From assembly GCF_030409905.1 (NCBI RefSeq), contig NZ_JAUFQT010000001.1, forward strand, positions 3,123,001 to 3,187,000: a stretch of 64,000 nt of DNA. The letters run 5' to 3'. Under the pieces are notes generated by a model, which saw only the letters and a list, made by a program, of their open reading frames with translations, was not told where the DNA came from and made no database searches. A program made the translations under genes and the position numbers. This document shows positions 28,104 through 36,298 of this stretch, piece after piece. Numbering within the stretch: the first letter of the stretch is position 1; the number at the start of each line of letters is the position of its first letter. Source of the DNA: Echinicola jeungdonensis (GTDB lineage: Bacteria > Bacteroidota > Bacteroidia > Cytophagales > Cyclobacteriaceae).

Positions 28104-29423
28104 ATGAGCGAAGAGAAAAATGAGCAGGGAAAAATTCCTGTAGGAAAGGTCCGAAGGGCTGCCAAATTTATTGGTACCGGTGCAAAGGTGGGTACTAATT
28201 ATGTTCGGTACTATGCAAAAAGAATGACCGATCCGGAGTTGGACAGGGAGGAGTTGGACAATGAAAATGCTTCTGATATTTATGCTTCATTAAGCGAGCT
28301 GAAAGGTAGTGCCCTCAAAGTAGCCCAAATGATGTCCATGGACAAAAATATGCTACCCAGAGCTTATCAGGAAAAGTTTGCCATGGCACAATACAGTGCT
28401 CCACCTCTTTCCTATCCTTTGGTAGTAAAAACCTTCCAAAAATATTTTGAAAAAAGGCCAGAGGAAATTTATGATACTTTCACCAGATCCGCAGTCAATG
28501 CTGCTTCAATTGGACAAGTTCATCAGGGTACTTTGGAAGAAAAGTTGTTGGCCATTAAGATCCAATACCCCGGTGTTGCTAATAGTATAGGTTCTGACCT
28601 GCGTTTGGTAAGACCGTTTGCCCTTCGCCTGCTAAATATAAGTGAAAAGGAGCTCAACCATTATATGGAGGAAGTGGAGGAAAGGCTTTTAGAAGAAACT
28701 GACTATAATTTGGAGGTGGAAAGGTCCAGGGAAATTTCTATAGCTTGCCAGCACATTCCCAATCTGGTTTTCCCTAAATATTATGATGAGCTAAGTTGTG
28801 AGAGGGTGATTACCATGGATTGGTTACAGGGAAAGCATATAAAGGAATGGTTAAAGACCTCACCCAATCAGGAGGACAGAAACAGAATAGGACAGGCTTT
28901 ATGGGAGTTTTACCATCATCAGGTTCATAATCTAAAGCAGGTCCATGCAGATCCTCATCCTGGCAATTTTATTATTCAGGAGGATGGGAAGTTGGGCATC
29001 ATTGATTTTGGCTGTGTAAAGGTAATTCCAGAGGATTTCTACTTAGGTTATTTTTCCCTAATCAAGCGGGAACTGATGATCAATGAGGCTGAGTTGAATC
29101 AGATTTTTTATGATCTGGAATTTATTTCGGACAGAGATTCGGATTCGGAGAAAGCTTATTTTAAAAGTTTATTTAGGGAAATGATTTCCCTATTGGGAAG
29201 GCCATTTCATCAGGAAACCTTTGATTTTGCTGATGATGGGTATTTTGACCAAATATTTGCTTTAAGTGAACGGGTAAGCAATGATAAGATGTTTAAAAAA
29301 TCCCGGCAGGCCAGGGGCTCCAAACATGGTTTGTATGTCAATAGGACTTATTTTGGCCTTTATAGCCTTTTGAACCAATTACAGGCAAGGGTGGAGACAA
29401 CCAAACCAGATTGGTTAAAGTAA
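28104..29423 (+). CDS. ABC1/UbiB (AarF) family atypical kinase
   Basis: 439 residues. ABC1 hallmarks: the KxGQ-type extension region in SELKGSALKVAQMMSMD, the alanine-rich loop AASIGQVHQG, nucleotide-binding Lys in LAIKIQYPGV, catalytic loop HADPHPGNFII and metal-binding IIDFGCVKV. The family (UbiB, COQ8) controls isoprenoid-quinone or lipid metabolism by ATPase activity. Respiratory Bacteroidota use menaquinone, so a direct ubiquinone role is unlikely. Co-transcribed with the TetR-like gene. Confidence 0.93.
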   Translation: MSEEKNEQGKIPVGKVRRAAKFIGTGAKVGTNYVRYYAKRMTDPELDREELDNENASDIYASLSELKGSALKVAQMMSMDKNMLPRAYQEKFAMAQYSAPPLSYPLVVKTFQKYFEKRPEEIYDTFTRSAVNAASIGQVHQGTLEEKLLAIKIQYPGVANSIGSDLRLVRPFALRLLNISEKELNHYMEEVEERLLEETDYNLEVERSREISIACQHIPNLVFPKYYDELSCERVITMDWLQGKHIKEWLKTSPNQEDRNRIGQALWEFYHHQVHNLKQVHADPHPGNFIIQEDGKLGIIDFGCVKVIPEDFYLGYFSLIKRELMINEAELNQIFYDLEFISDRDSDSEKAYFKSLFREMISLLGRPFHQETFDFADDGYFDQIFALSERVSNDKMFKKSRQARGSKHGLYVNRTYFGLYSLLNQLQARVETTKPDWLK

Positions 29424-29470
29424 AAAAATAATCCCTTCAAGGTTTAAATAATCTTGAAGGGGTTATTTTT
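29424..29470. terminator. Bidirectional terminator between ABC1 kinase and sugar dehydrogenase
   Basis: AATAATCCCTTCAAG pairs with CTTGAAGGGGTTATT around an AT-rich loop, with T-runs on both sides, between convergent genes. Confidence 0.88.
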
Positions 29471-30683
29471 ATTTCTCATAAGTAATCCGGTAGATACAAT
29501 TTGCATAATCATCAGAAACCAACAAACTCCCATCTGTTAGTTCCTGCACGTCAACAGGCCTTCCCCAAACCTCTTGTGTGGCATCATTCAGCCAACCTGT
29601 TGCAAAAACCGTTTCGGATTCAACATTTCCCTGGTTTAAATTTACCTGGGTTACTTCATAGCCGATTTTTGTACTTCTGTTCCAGGATCCATGTTTTGCA
29701 ATCATAATGGAATTGAGGAAATCTTCCGGAAACATTTTCCCTTCATAAAACCGCATTCCCAAAGGCGCAACATGGGGGCCGAGTTTGGCCTTGGGAGCGA
29801 CATAAGCATCTTGCCCTTGGCCCTTATCTCCAAATTCAGGATCTTTTACATCGCCTGAATGCCAATAAGGGTAGCCAAAATGTTGACCTGTTGAAGTGAC
29901 TTCATTCAGTTCACAATCAGGTTGGTTGTCACCCAAATGATCTCTGCCATTATCGGTGAACCACAAATTTTGATTGGAAGGGTTCCAGTCAAATCCTACT
30001 GAATTCCTCACGCCATGAGCTACAATTTCTGGTTGGATGTTGTTAGTCCCTACATCAATCCTGGTGATGGAGGCAAAGATATCATTTTCCGGATCACAGA
30101 TGTTACAAGGCGCTCCAACGGGTACATATAATTTGCCATCCGGTCCAAAAGCAATAAATTTCCAGCCATGATGGCCCTCCGTAGGATATTGGTCATAAAC
30201 CACCTCAAAAATAGGATTGGCCAGGTTGGCTTTAATATCTTCAAATTTTAATATTCGGCTAATTTCGGCGACATAAAGATCTCCATCTTTGAGGGCAACC
30301 CCATTGGGCATTCTAAGGTCACTGGCAAGTGTGTAGCGAAAATCTGCTTTTCCATCACCCTCAGTATCAATGAGGGCATAAACTTTTCCCTCTTGCCGTG
30401 TGCCCACATAAACGATTCCTTCTTCTGAAATCGTCATGGACCTTGCATTCGGGACATCAGCAGCCCAAACGCTAATTTTGAAATTAGGAGGCAATTGGAT
30501 GTTTTCCAGCTTTACCTCTGCATTAGCGTTGGAAATGTCCACTCTGTTGTTTCCTTCTACTGATTCAATGGTGGGTAGCCCACGATTTTTTTGAGATTGC
30601 CTATCCTCATTTTGGTCAGGGGAGCAGGCCATGATAACCAAAGTCAAGCAAAAGGAACTAAATAGGGATTGATAGGAGTTCAT
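29469..30683 (-). CDS. PQQ-type sugar (sorbosone) dehydrogenase lipoprotein
   Basis: 404 residues. Lipobox VIMAC (Cys20), then a six-bladed beta-propeller of the glucose/sorbosone dehydrogenase family with repeats such as YVGTRQEGKVYAL, MPNGVALKDGDLYVAEIS, GHHGWKFIAFGPDGKLYVPVGAPCN, and WNPSNQNLWFTDNGRDHLGDNQ cut across blades. The family oxidises sugars with PQQ and passes electrons to the respiratory chain. Cofactor use is inferred from family. A minus-strand TATTTTTG at 30711-30718 may be its promoter. Confidence 0.88.
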   Translation of the reverse strand: MNSYQSLFSSFCLTLVIMACSPDQNEDRQSQKNRGLPTIESVEGNNRVDISNANAEVKLENIQLPPNFKISVWAADVPNARSMTISEEGIVYVGTRQEGKVYALIDTEGDGKADFRYTLASDLRMPNGVALKDGDLYVAEISRILKFEDIKANLANPIFEVVYDQYPTEGHHGWKFIAFGPDGKLYVPVGAPCNICDPENDIFASITRIDVGTNNIQPEIVAHGVRNSVGFDWNPSNQNLWFTDNGRDHLGDNQPDCELNEVTSTGQHFGYPYWHSGDVKDPEFGDKGQGQDAYVAPKAKLGPHVAPLGMRFYEGKMFPEDFLNSIMIAKHGSWNRSTKIGYEVTQVNLNQGNVESETVFATGWLNDATQEVWGRPVDVQELTDGSLLVSDDYANCIYRITYEK

Positions 30684-30710
30684 AAGTCAAGTTTCATTTA
30701 ATTCAATAAT

Positions 30711-30718
30711 CAAAAATA
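30711..30718 (-). promoter_or_regulatory. Possible promoter -7 element of the sugar dehydrogenase gene
   Basis: TATTTTTG on minus, 28 nt upstream of the start codon; -33 box unclear. Confidence 0.4.
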
Positions 30719-30748
30719 AGAAATAGAGGAATTTTTCCTGCATTTATA

Positions 30749-30776
30749 TTGATAAACGGGAGATTCCTTATTTTTG
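30749..30776 (+). promoter_or_regulatory. Promoter of the ABC-F gene, predicting a leaderless mRNA
   Basis: TTG (30749-30751), 17-nt spacer, TATTTTTG (30769-30776). With the 5-nt offset seen for SRP RNA the transcript would begin at the ATG itself (30781). Confidence 0.6.
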
Positions 30777-30780
30777 CAGC

Positions 30781-32715
30781 ATGTTATCCATCAATAATTT
30801 ATCCTATCATATTGGAGGAAGGGCATTGTATGAAAATGCTTCCCTTCACATTAAACCAAAAGATAAAATTGGCCTGGTTGGGCAAAATGGGACAGGTAAG
30901 TCCACCCTGCTCAAATTGATCCATGGTGATTACCAGCCCAGCCAAGGAGAAATCCAAAAATCCAAGGATTGCACTCTGGGTTTTTTGAACCAGGATTTGC
31001 TTTCCTACCAATCTGAGGATAGTATCCTGGATGTTGCCTTGGAAGCATTTAAGGAAACCTTGCAACTCCAGGAGCAAATTGACAAGGTGCTCAAACAGAT
31101 GGAGACCGATCATTCAGAAGAAATTATCAACCGCCTTGCCCACCTACAGGAAAGATTTGAAGCTAATGAGGGTTATACCATTAAATCAAAAGCTGAAGAA
31201 GTCCTGGAAGGAATTGGTTTTTCAACCGAAGATCTCAGCAGGCCATTAAAAACATTTTCCGGAGGTTGGAGGATGCGGGTGATGCTTGCCAAGTTGCTTT
31301 TGGAGAAGCCCTCCTTATTGATGTTGGATGAGCCTACCAACCACCTGGACCTACCCTCTATTCAATGGGTGGAAAATTACCTAAAAAATTATGAAGGTGC
31401 AGTAATTGTTGTATCCCACGATCAGATCTTTTTGGATAATTGCATCAGCACAACCGTAGAGGTCTCCAGAAAAACATTGACTGCCTATCCGGGAAATTAC
31501 TCATTCTATAAAAAGGAAAAAGAAGAACGGGAAGAAATCCAACAAAATGCATACGAGAACCAGCAAAAAATGATTAAGGATACGGAACGCTTTATTGAGC
31601 GGTTCCGGGCCAAGGCAACCAAATCCAATCAGGTCCAATCCAGAGTGAAAGCATTGGAGCGAATGGATAGAGTGGATGAGGTGGTAAGTGATGAAGTGGC
31701 GGTCAATTTCAGGTTTAAATTTTCCCGAAAATCTGGTCGGGAAGTAGTTGGACTTGAAGAGGTTTCCAAATCTTACGGAGATATCAAAATTCTTGAAAAC
31801 ACTTCTGTAAGGATTGAAAGGGGAGATAAAATTGCCCTGATCGGTGCCAATGGTAAAGGGAAATCTACTCTATTGAGGATTATTGATGGTTCAGAAAATA
31901 TTCAGGGAGAGAGACATGAAGGATTTAATGTAATTAAGTCCTTTTTTGCCCAGCACCAATTGGAGGCCTTGAATGTAAATAATGAAATCCTCCAGGAAAT
32001 GACCCAGGCAGGAAGTGCAAAAACTGAGACAGAATTAAGAAATGTTTTGGGTTGCTTTTTGTTTTCCAATGATGATGTGTTTAAAAAAATCAAGGTCCTT
32101 TCCGGAGGTGAAAAGTCCAGGGTGGCTTTGGCCAAAACCTTGATATCAGAGGCCAATTTCCTACTTCTGGATGAGCCTACCAACCACCTGGATATGCAAT
32201 CGGTGAATATTTTGATACAAGCTTTGCAGCAATATGAGGGGACATTTATTACTGTTTCCCACGACAGACATTTTATCAAAGGAGTTGCTAACAAAATTTG
32301 GTACATCGAAGATCATCAAATTAAAGAGTATTTGGGATCTTATGAGGAGTATGCTGATTGGAAAACCAGACAGGAAGAAAAGGAAATTAACTCTAGAGCC
32401 ACCTCCTCTCCTGCAAAAAAAGTAAAGGAAAAGAAATCTCAGGTTTCCAGAAATGATACTGAAGTCCAACAGGCCAAAAAAGAGTTGAAAAAACTGCAGA
32501 GGGAAATGGAATTGCTGGAACAAAAAATCATGGACCTTGAAATAGAAAAGGAAGAGCTGGAAGGGAAACTGGCTGATCCAAGCATTTATGAAAATGAGCA
32601 GGAAAGTGCCGGTCTCAATGAAAAATATGCCAAATTGAAAAAAGAAGAAGACTCACTTACCAAATCCTGGGAATCCCTTGGTGAAAAAATTGATGGATTA
32701 CAGGAAATGGTTTAA
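30781..32715 (+). CDS. ABC-F family ribosome-associated ATPase (Uup-like)
   Basis: 644 residues, two ABC domains and no membrane part. First Walker A GQNGTGKSTLL and signature FSGGWRMRV; second Walker A GANGKGKSTLL and signature LSGGEKSRVAL; both sites have DEPTNHLD. Between them lies the P-site tRNA interaction linker. A C-terminal coiled coil (about 555-644, KKELKKLQREMELLEQKI) is typical of Uup, which helps ribosomes or DNA repair. An antibiotic-resistance ABC-F is less likely given length and context. Confidence 0.92.
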   Translation: MLSINNLSYHIGGRALYENASLHIKPKDKIGLVGQNGTGKSTLLKLIHGDYQPSQGEIQKSKDCTLGFLNQDLLSYQSEDSILDVALEAFKETLQLQEQIDKVLKQMETDHSEEIINRLAHLQERFEANEGYTIKSKAEEVLEGIGFSTEDLSRPLKTFSGGWRMRVMLAKLLLEKPSLLMLDEPTNHLDLPSIQWVENYLKNYEGAVIVVSHDQIFLDNCISTTVEVSRKTLTAYPGNYSFYKKEKEEREEIQQNAYENQQKMIKDTERFIERFRAKATKSNQVQSRVKALERMDRVDEVVSDEVAVNFRFKFSRKSGREVVGLEEVSKSYGDIKILENTSVRIERGDKIALIGANGKGKSTLLRIIDGSENIQGERHEGFNVIKSFFAQHQLEALNVNNEILQEMTQAGSAKTETELRNVLGCFLFSNDDVFKKIKVLSGGEKSRVALAKTLISEANFLLLDEPTNHLDMQSVNILIQALQQYEGTFITVSHDRHFIKGVANKIWYIEDHQIKEYLGSYEEYADWKTRQEEKEINSRATSSPAKKVKEKKSQVSRNDTEVQQAKKELKKLQREMELLEQKIMDLEIEKEELEGKLADPSIYENEQESAGLNEKYAKLKKEEDSLTKSWESLGEKIDGLQEMV

Positions 32716-32764
32716 TTGGCAAGTGACACAACAAAGGGAATGTTCTCAATTCCCGGAAATCTTT

Positions 32765-32798
32765 TGGTCCTGATTGCAAATCAGGACCAGCTTTTTTT
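32765..32798 (+). terminator. Terminator of the ABC-F gene
   Basis: TGGTCCTGATT pairs exactly with AATCAGGACCA around GCA, followed by GC and a T-run. Confidence 0.92.
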
Positions 32799-32874
32799 AT
32801 TTAGAGTTTATACATCCTAGCAAGTTTCCACTGCCAGGCCCTTATTTTTTAAATCACAATTGTATTTTTATGGA

Positions 32875-34137
32875 ATGAGAAAATTGTTAACCCTTGCCTT
32901 TCTTGTTTTTTATCAATTTGTCGTCAATGGACAAACGGTGATGCAAAACAAAGTTTTTGAAGAAAACATCCAATCGGTTCAGCTTTATCCTAATACCGGG
33001 GATTTTTCAGACCAATTTAATCCTCCTCTGATACCCTTGGGGGCCACCAATCTTGTTTTAGAATTTGATGACCTGGCATATGAACCTGACCGATATGCTG
33101 CTAAAATGATCCATTGTAATGCAGACTGGACACCTTCAGGATTAAAGCCTGCCGATTATTTGAGTAGATACAATGAGTTTAACCTTAATACTTATGATTA
33201 TTCTATTGATACACGGGTTCCATACATTCATTTCACTTTTCCTGTTCCAAGGGTAAGCCGGTCGGGTAACTATATTCTCCAAGTTTATAGGAAACAAGAT
33301 CAGGAAGATATCATAATTACCCGGAAGTTTATGGTTTATGATCTACAAGTCCAAGTGGGAGCAAAGGTGGTACCTCCCAATCAGACGGAAGATAGAAGGG
33401 AAGGGCAACAAATAGATGTCCAGGTAAATTATTCCAATAAAGCCCTTCAGGACCCCATGAACAATGTGAAGTTGGTGATAAGACAAAACCAATGTTGGGA
33501 TAATGCCAAAGTGGGTATCCAGCCAACTTTTATCAGGGAAAATCAGAAGTTGTTGGAATACCGGTTATTTGATGGGAGCAATGTGTTTTTGGCAGGAAAT
33601 GAATTTCGTTTTGTGGATTTAAGATTTGTGAGGACCACAGGAAGGAATGTGGTAAATATTAAAATGGAGGATGATATTGTTTTTGCTGAAGCAGGCTTGG
33701 ACAGGGACAGGTCTGGGAATGGTTATGTGGAATATTTGGACCTGAATGGCCAATATGCCATTGAAAACCGTGACAGGGCCAATAATGATTTGACCGGGGA
33801 ATATGTATTGATCACTTTTAATTTAGATGCCCCGGAATTGTCCGTTGCTCCTTATGTTTTTGGCGCTTTATCCTATTGGGGGGAAGGAAGCAGGGCTGAA
33901 ATGGAGTTTAACCCAAATACGGCTACCTATCAGGCGACACTATTATTAAAGCAGGGATGGTATGATTATCAATTTGCCCTGAAAACTTCCGAGGGTTGGA
34001 ACACAAAGGAACTGGAGGGTAGCCATTTTCAAACCGAAAATGAATATGATGTCCTGGTTTATTACCGGGAACTCGGCTCCCGATATGATGAATTGATCGG
34101 TTATGCTGCATTGAATGCTAACAAACGAAGATTCTAA
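32875..34137 (+). CDS. Type IX secretion system plug protein (DUF5103)
   Basis: 420 residues from ATG 32875 (MRKLLTLAFL, a clean signal peptide ending VVNGQ); an upstream TTG at 32860 is less likely. The body matches the DUF5103/T9SS plug family: NIQSVQLYPNTGDFSDQFNPP near the start, FPVPRVSRSGNYILQVY and RFVDLRFVRTTG in the middle, and SYWGEGSRAEMEFNPNTATY in the last domain. In the family it plugs the SprA secretion channel from the periplasm. It indicates a T9SS, hence T9SS export and possibly gliding; the other T9SS genes are elsewhere. Confidence 0.9.
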   Translation: MRKLLTLAFLVFYQFVVNGQTVMQNKVFEENIQSVQLYPNTGDFSDQFNPPLIPLGATNLVLEFDDLAYEPDRYAAKMIHCNADWTPSGLKPADYLSRYNEFNLNTYDYSIDTRVPYIHFTFPVPRVSRSGNYILQVYRKQDQEDIIITRKFMVYDLQVQVGAKVVPPNQTEDRREGQQIDVQVNYSNKALQDPMNNVKLVIRQNQCWDNAKVGIQPTFIRENQKLLEYRLFDGSNVFLAGNEFRFVDLRFVRTTGRNVVNIKMEDDIVFAEAGLDRDRSGNGYVEYLDLNGQYAIENRDRANNDLTGEYVLITFNLDAPELSVAPYVFGALSYWGEGSRAEMEFNPNTATYQATLLLKQGWYDYQFALKTSEGWNTKELEGSHFQTENEYDVLVYYRELGSRYDELIGYAALNANKRRF

Positions 34138-34173
34138 AAAAAATCCCGGCTGTATTTTCAGCCGGGATTTTTT
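34136..34173. terminator. Bidirectional terminator between T9SS plug and cas6
   Basis: AAAAAATCCCGGCTG pairs perfectly with CAGCCGGGATTTTTT around TATTTT, with T-runs on both strands. Confidence 0.93.
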
Positions 34174-35090
34174 CAATCTTTTTTTTCATCTTCACTACCA
34201 CTACTTTCCGTGTCAGGACCTTCCCCAGGGCCTTCCCCAGAACCTTCCTCAGGGCTTTGTTCTTGTTGTTTGGGTTTGTAAGGTACAAAACCTTCCCTTT
34301 TAAACTTGTAAGGTTCAGTTCGCTGGCTTGGGCTGTTATTGGCTAAATCCAGCATACCAAATCCTTTGTGGGTAAAGGCACCTAATCCACATTTAAAAAC
34401 AAATTCCTGAACTTCTGGAGCAGCATAAAGGGTAAAGGGAAGTGTATAACCCCTGACCTCATACTTTACATCCATGTCATACACAGAGTAAATTCTTGCG
34501 AATTTCTTTTGCTGTTCCTTGAGCTTATTTACGTAATTCATGTCCGGAACCACCTGGAACTTGTAGAAAGATTCCATTTGCTCCTGTGAGTACCAACCAG
34601 ACTTTTCCATTCGGGTTAATGTTGACTCATACAAAAGATCCGAAAATTCATCCGTGTCCGGATTAATAAACCTTTTGCCTGAATCATCATTAAATGATGG
34701 GGTCAGTAATACCAGGGGAGAGATACAAACAAATTTGTTGGAAGTCTCCAGTTCTGGCTCAGTCTCCATCTCAGTGTACTCGGGAGAGATAATCAAGTTT
34801 CCTAACTCAATTTTAGGCGTTTTAAACACTTGCTCTAGCAAATAATCCAGAAACTCTTCATTGGGTGATGAAAGCACTAGGGTAACTAAGCTTGAGTAAT
34901 AATGTAAGCCACTTCTACTTACTTTTGTTTGGCCTTTCAGGCCAGAGAAGTTGAAGTAATTGTAGTTGAAAAACTCTTCATTTCCTCCCTTTACAATGAG
35001 GCCTTTTAGGAACTGGGCCAAAATGTACTGGTGGTGAAAGGGTAAATAAGCGCCTTTGTTCTTTAACGAAAATATTAATCTTATTCTCAC
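34173..35090 (-). CDS. cas6: Orphan Cas6-family CRISPR RNA endoribonuclease
   Basis: 305 residues; start codon GTG at 35090. The N-terminal RAMP ferredoxin fold begins MRIRLIFSLKNKGAYLPF and holds candidate catalytic His19/His20. The C-terminal glycine-rich loop CGLGAFTHKGFG (residues 234-245) matches the Cas6 signature G-h-G-x5-G-h-G exactly. After residue 249 a 56-residue low-complexity tail rich in Glu, Gly, Pro and Ser follows, unusual for Cas6. No CRISPR array or other cas gene is present in the window. It lies downstream of ychF on the same strand with its own promoter, so an RNA-processing role outside CRISPR, or action on a distant array, is possible. Confidence 0.85.
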   Translation of the reverse strand: MRIRLIFSLKNKGAYLPFHHQYILAQFLKGLIVKGGNEEFFNYNYFNFSGLKGQTKVSRSGLHYYSSLVTLVLSSPNEEFLDYLLEQVFKTPKIELGNLIISPEYTEMETEPELETSNKFVCISPLVLLTPSFNDDSGKRFINPDTDEFSDLLYESTLTRMEKSGWYSQEQMESFYKFQVVPDMNYVNKLKEQQKKFARIYSVYDMDVKYEVRGYTLPFTLYAAPEVQEFVFKCGLGAFTHKGFGMLDLANNSPSQRTEPYKFKREGFVPYKPKQQEQSPEEGSGEGPGEGPDTESSGSEDEKKD

Positions 35091-35129
35091 GGCATTAAAA
35101 ATAAATGTTAAACAATAAATTAATCGGGC

Positions 35130-35150
35130 TTTTTCCTATCCTAGGAAAAG
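35130..35150 (-). promoter_or_regulatory. Hairpin in the cas6 5' untranslated region
   Basis: TTTTCCTA (35131-35138) pairs with TAGGAAAA (35142-35149) around a 3-nt loop, about 40 nt upstream of the GTG start. No U-run follows on minus, so it does not look like a ychF terminator. Candidate cis-regulatory element or Cas6 target. Confidence 0.5.
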
Positions 35151-35166
35151 ACCTTCAGCTTAAGTG

Positions 35167-35174
35167 CAAAACTA
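35167..35174 (-). promoter_or_regulatory. Promoter -7 element of cas6
   Basis: TAGTTTTG followed by C on minus fits TAnnTTTG, in the ychF-cas6 gap. The transcript would begin near 35162; -33 box not clear. Confidence 0.5.
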
Positions 35175-35194
35175 CAATAAATTCTGGAAATATG

Positions 35195-36292
35195 TTAAAC
35201 ATTAAACCTAAAATGCATTATATCACCATCTTCCACCACATAATCTTTGCCCTCAATGGCTATTTTTCCGTTTTCCCTGCATGCAGATTCGGTTTTAAAT
35301 TTCTCATAATCAGATAGTTTTATGACTTCTGATTTGATGAAACCTCTCTCGAAATCAGTATGAATAACCCCAGCTGCGGCAGGTGCTTTCCAGCCTTTTT
35401 TGATGGTCCAAGCCCGTACTTCCTGGGGACCTGCTGTAAAGTAAGTTATCAAATTAAGCAGTTCATACCCAGCTCTGATCATTTTGTTTAGACCACTTTC
35501 TTCCAGTCCGTATTCGGAAAGGAACATTTCCTTTTCTTCTGGATCTTCAAATTCTGCAATTTGGGATTCTATGGCAGCGCATAAAGTGATGACTTCAGCA
35601 TTTTCACTTTTTACATTTTCCCTTAATTGCTCTACATATTCATTACCGGAAATAATGCTGGACTCATCCACGTTGGCCACATATAATACCGGTTTAATGG
35701 TCAGCAGGTGAATATCTCTTATTGCCTCAAGCTCTTCTTCTTCTACATCAATAGCTCTGGCATTTTTTCCTTCTTCCAGACCTGTTTTAAACTTATTCAG
35801 AATTTCCAATTCTTTTTTGGCTTTGCCATCCCCTGACTTGGCAATTTTCTCGATCCGGATAATTTTTTTGTTCACTGACTCCAGGTCCTTCAATTGGAGT
35901 TCTGTATCAATGACTTCCTTGTCAAAGAGTGGATCCACATTACCTGCAACATGGACGACATTATCATCCTCAAAACAACGAATTACATGGACAATAGCAT
36001 CCACTTCCCTGATATTGGCAAGGAACTTATTGCCCAGGCCTTCCCCTTTACTGGCCCCTTTTACCAAACCTGCAATATCCACAAATTCTATGACGGTAGG
36101 CAGTACCTTTTGAGGTTTCACGAGTTCTTCCAGGGTTTTTAGCCTATGGTCCGGAACGGTTACTACCCCTACATTGGGCTCAATGGTACAGAAGGGAAAA
36201 TTAGCCGCCTCTGCTTTTGCGTTGGATAATGCGTTAAATAAAGTTGATTTTCCTACGTTGGGAAGCCCAACAATGCCACACTGTAATGCCAT
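35195..36292 (-). CDS. ychF: Redox-regulated ribosome-binding ATPase YchF
   Basis: 365 residues, the normal YchF/OLA1 length. P-loop GLPNVGKSTLFNALS, switch region FVDIAGLVKGASKGEGLGNKFL is present as DIAGLVKGASKGEG, and NVDE replaces the usual NKxD, explaining the ATP preference. A helical domain is inserted and a C-terminal TGS domain ends in DGDIMHFRFNV. It associates with ribosomes and stress responses. Its start lies 6 nt after the AI-2E permease stop, so they are co-transcribed. Confidence 0.96.
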   Translation of the reverse strand: MALQCGIVGLPNVGKSTLFNALSNAKAEAANFPFCTIEPNVGVVTVPDHRLKTLEELVKPQKVLPTVIEFVDIAGLVKGASKGEGLGNKFLANIREVDAIVHVIRCFEDDNVVHVAGNVDPLFDKEVIDTELQLKDLESVNKKIIRIEKIAKSGDGKAKKELEILNKFKTGLEEGKNARAIDVEEEELEAIRDIHLLTIKPVLYVANVDESSIISGNEYVEQLRENVKSENAEVITLCAAIESQIAEFEDPEEKEMFLSEYGLEESGLNKMIRAGYELLNLITYFTAGPQEVRAWTIKKGWKAPAAAGVIHTDFERGFIKSEVIKLSDYEKFKTESACRENGKIAIEGKDYVVEDGDIMHFRFNV

Positions 36293-36298
36293 TTATTA

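Noticed and set aside
34200..34260. Short repeated CCTTCCCCAG units near the cas6 3' end
   Set aside because: Not a CRISPR array: in-frame codons of the Gly-Glu-Pro-rich tail, too short and without spacers.
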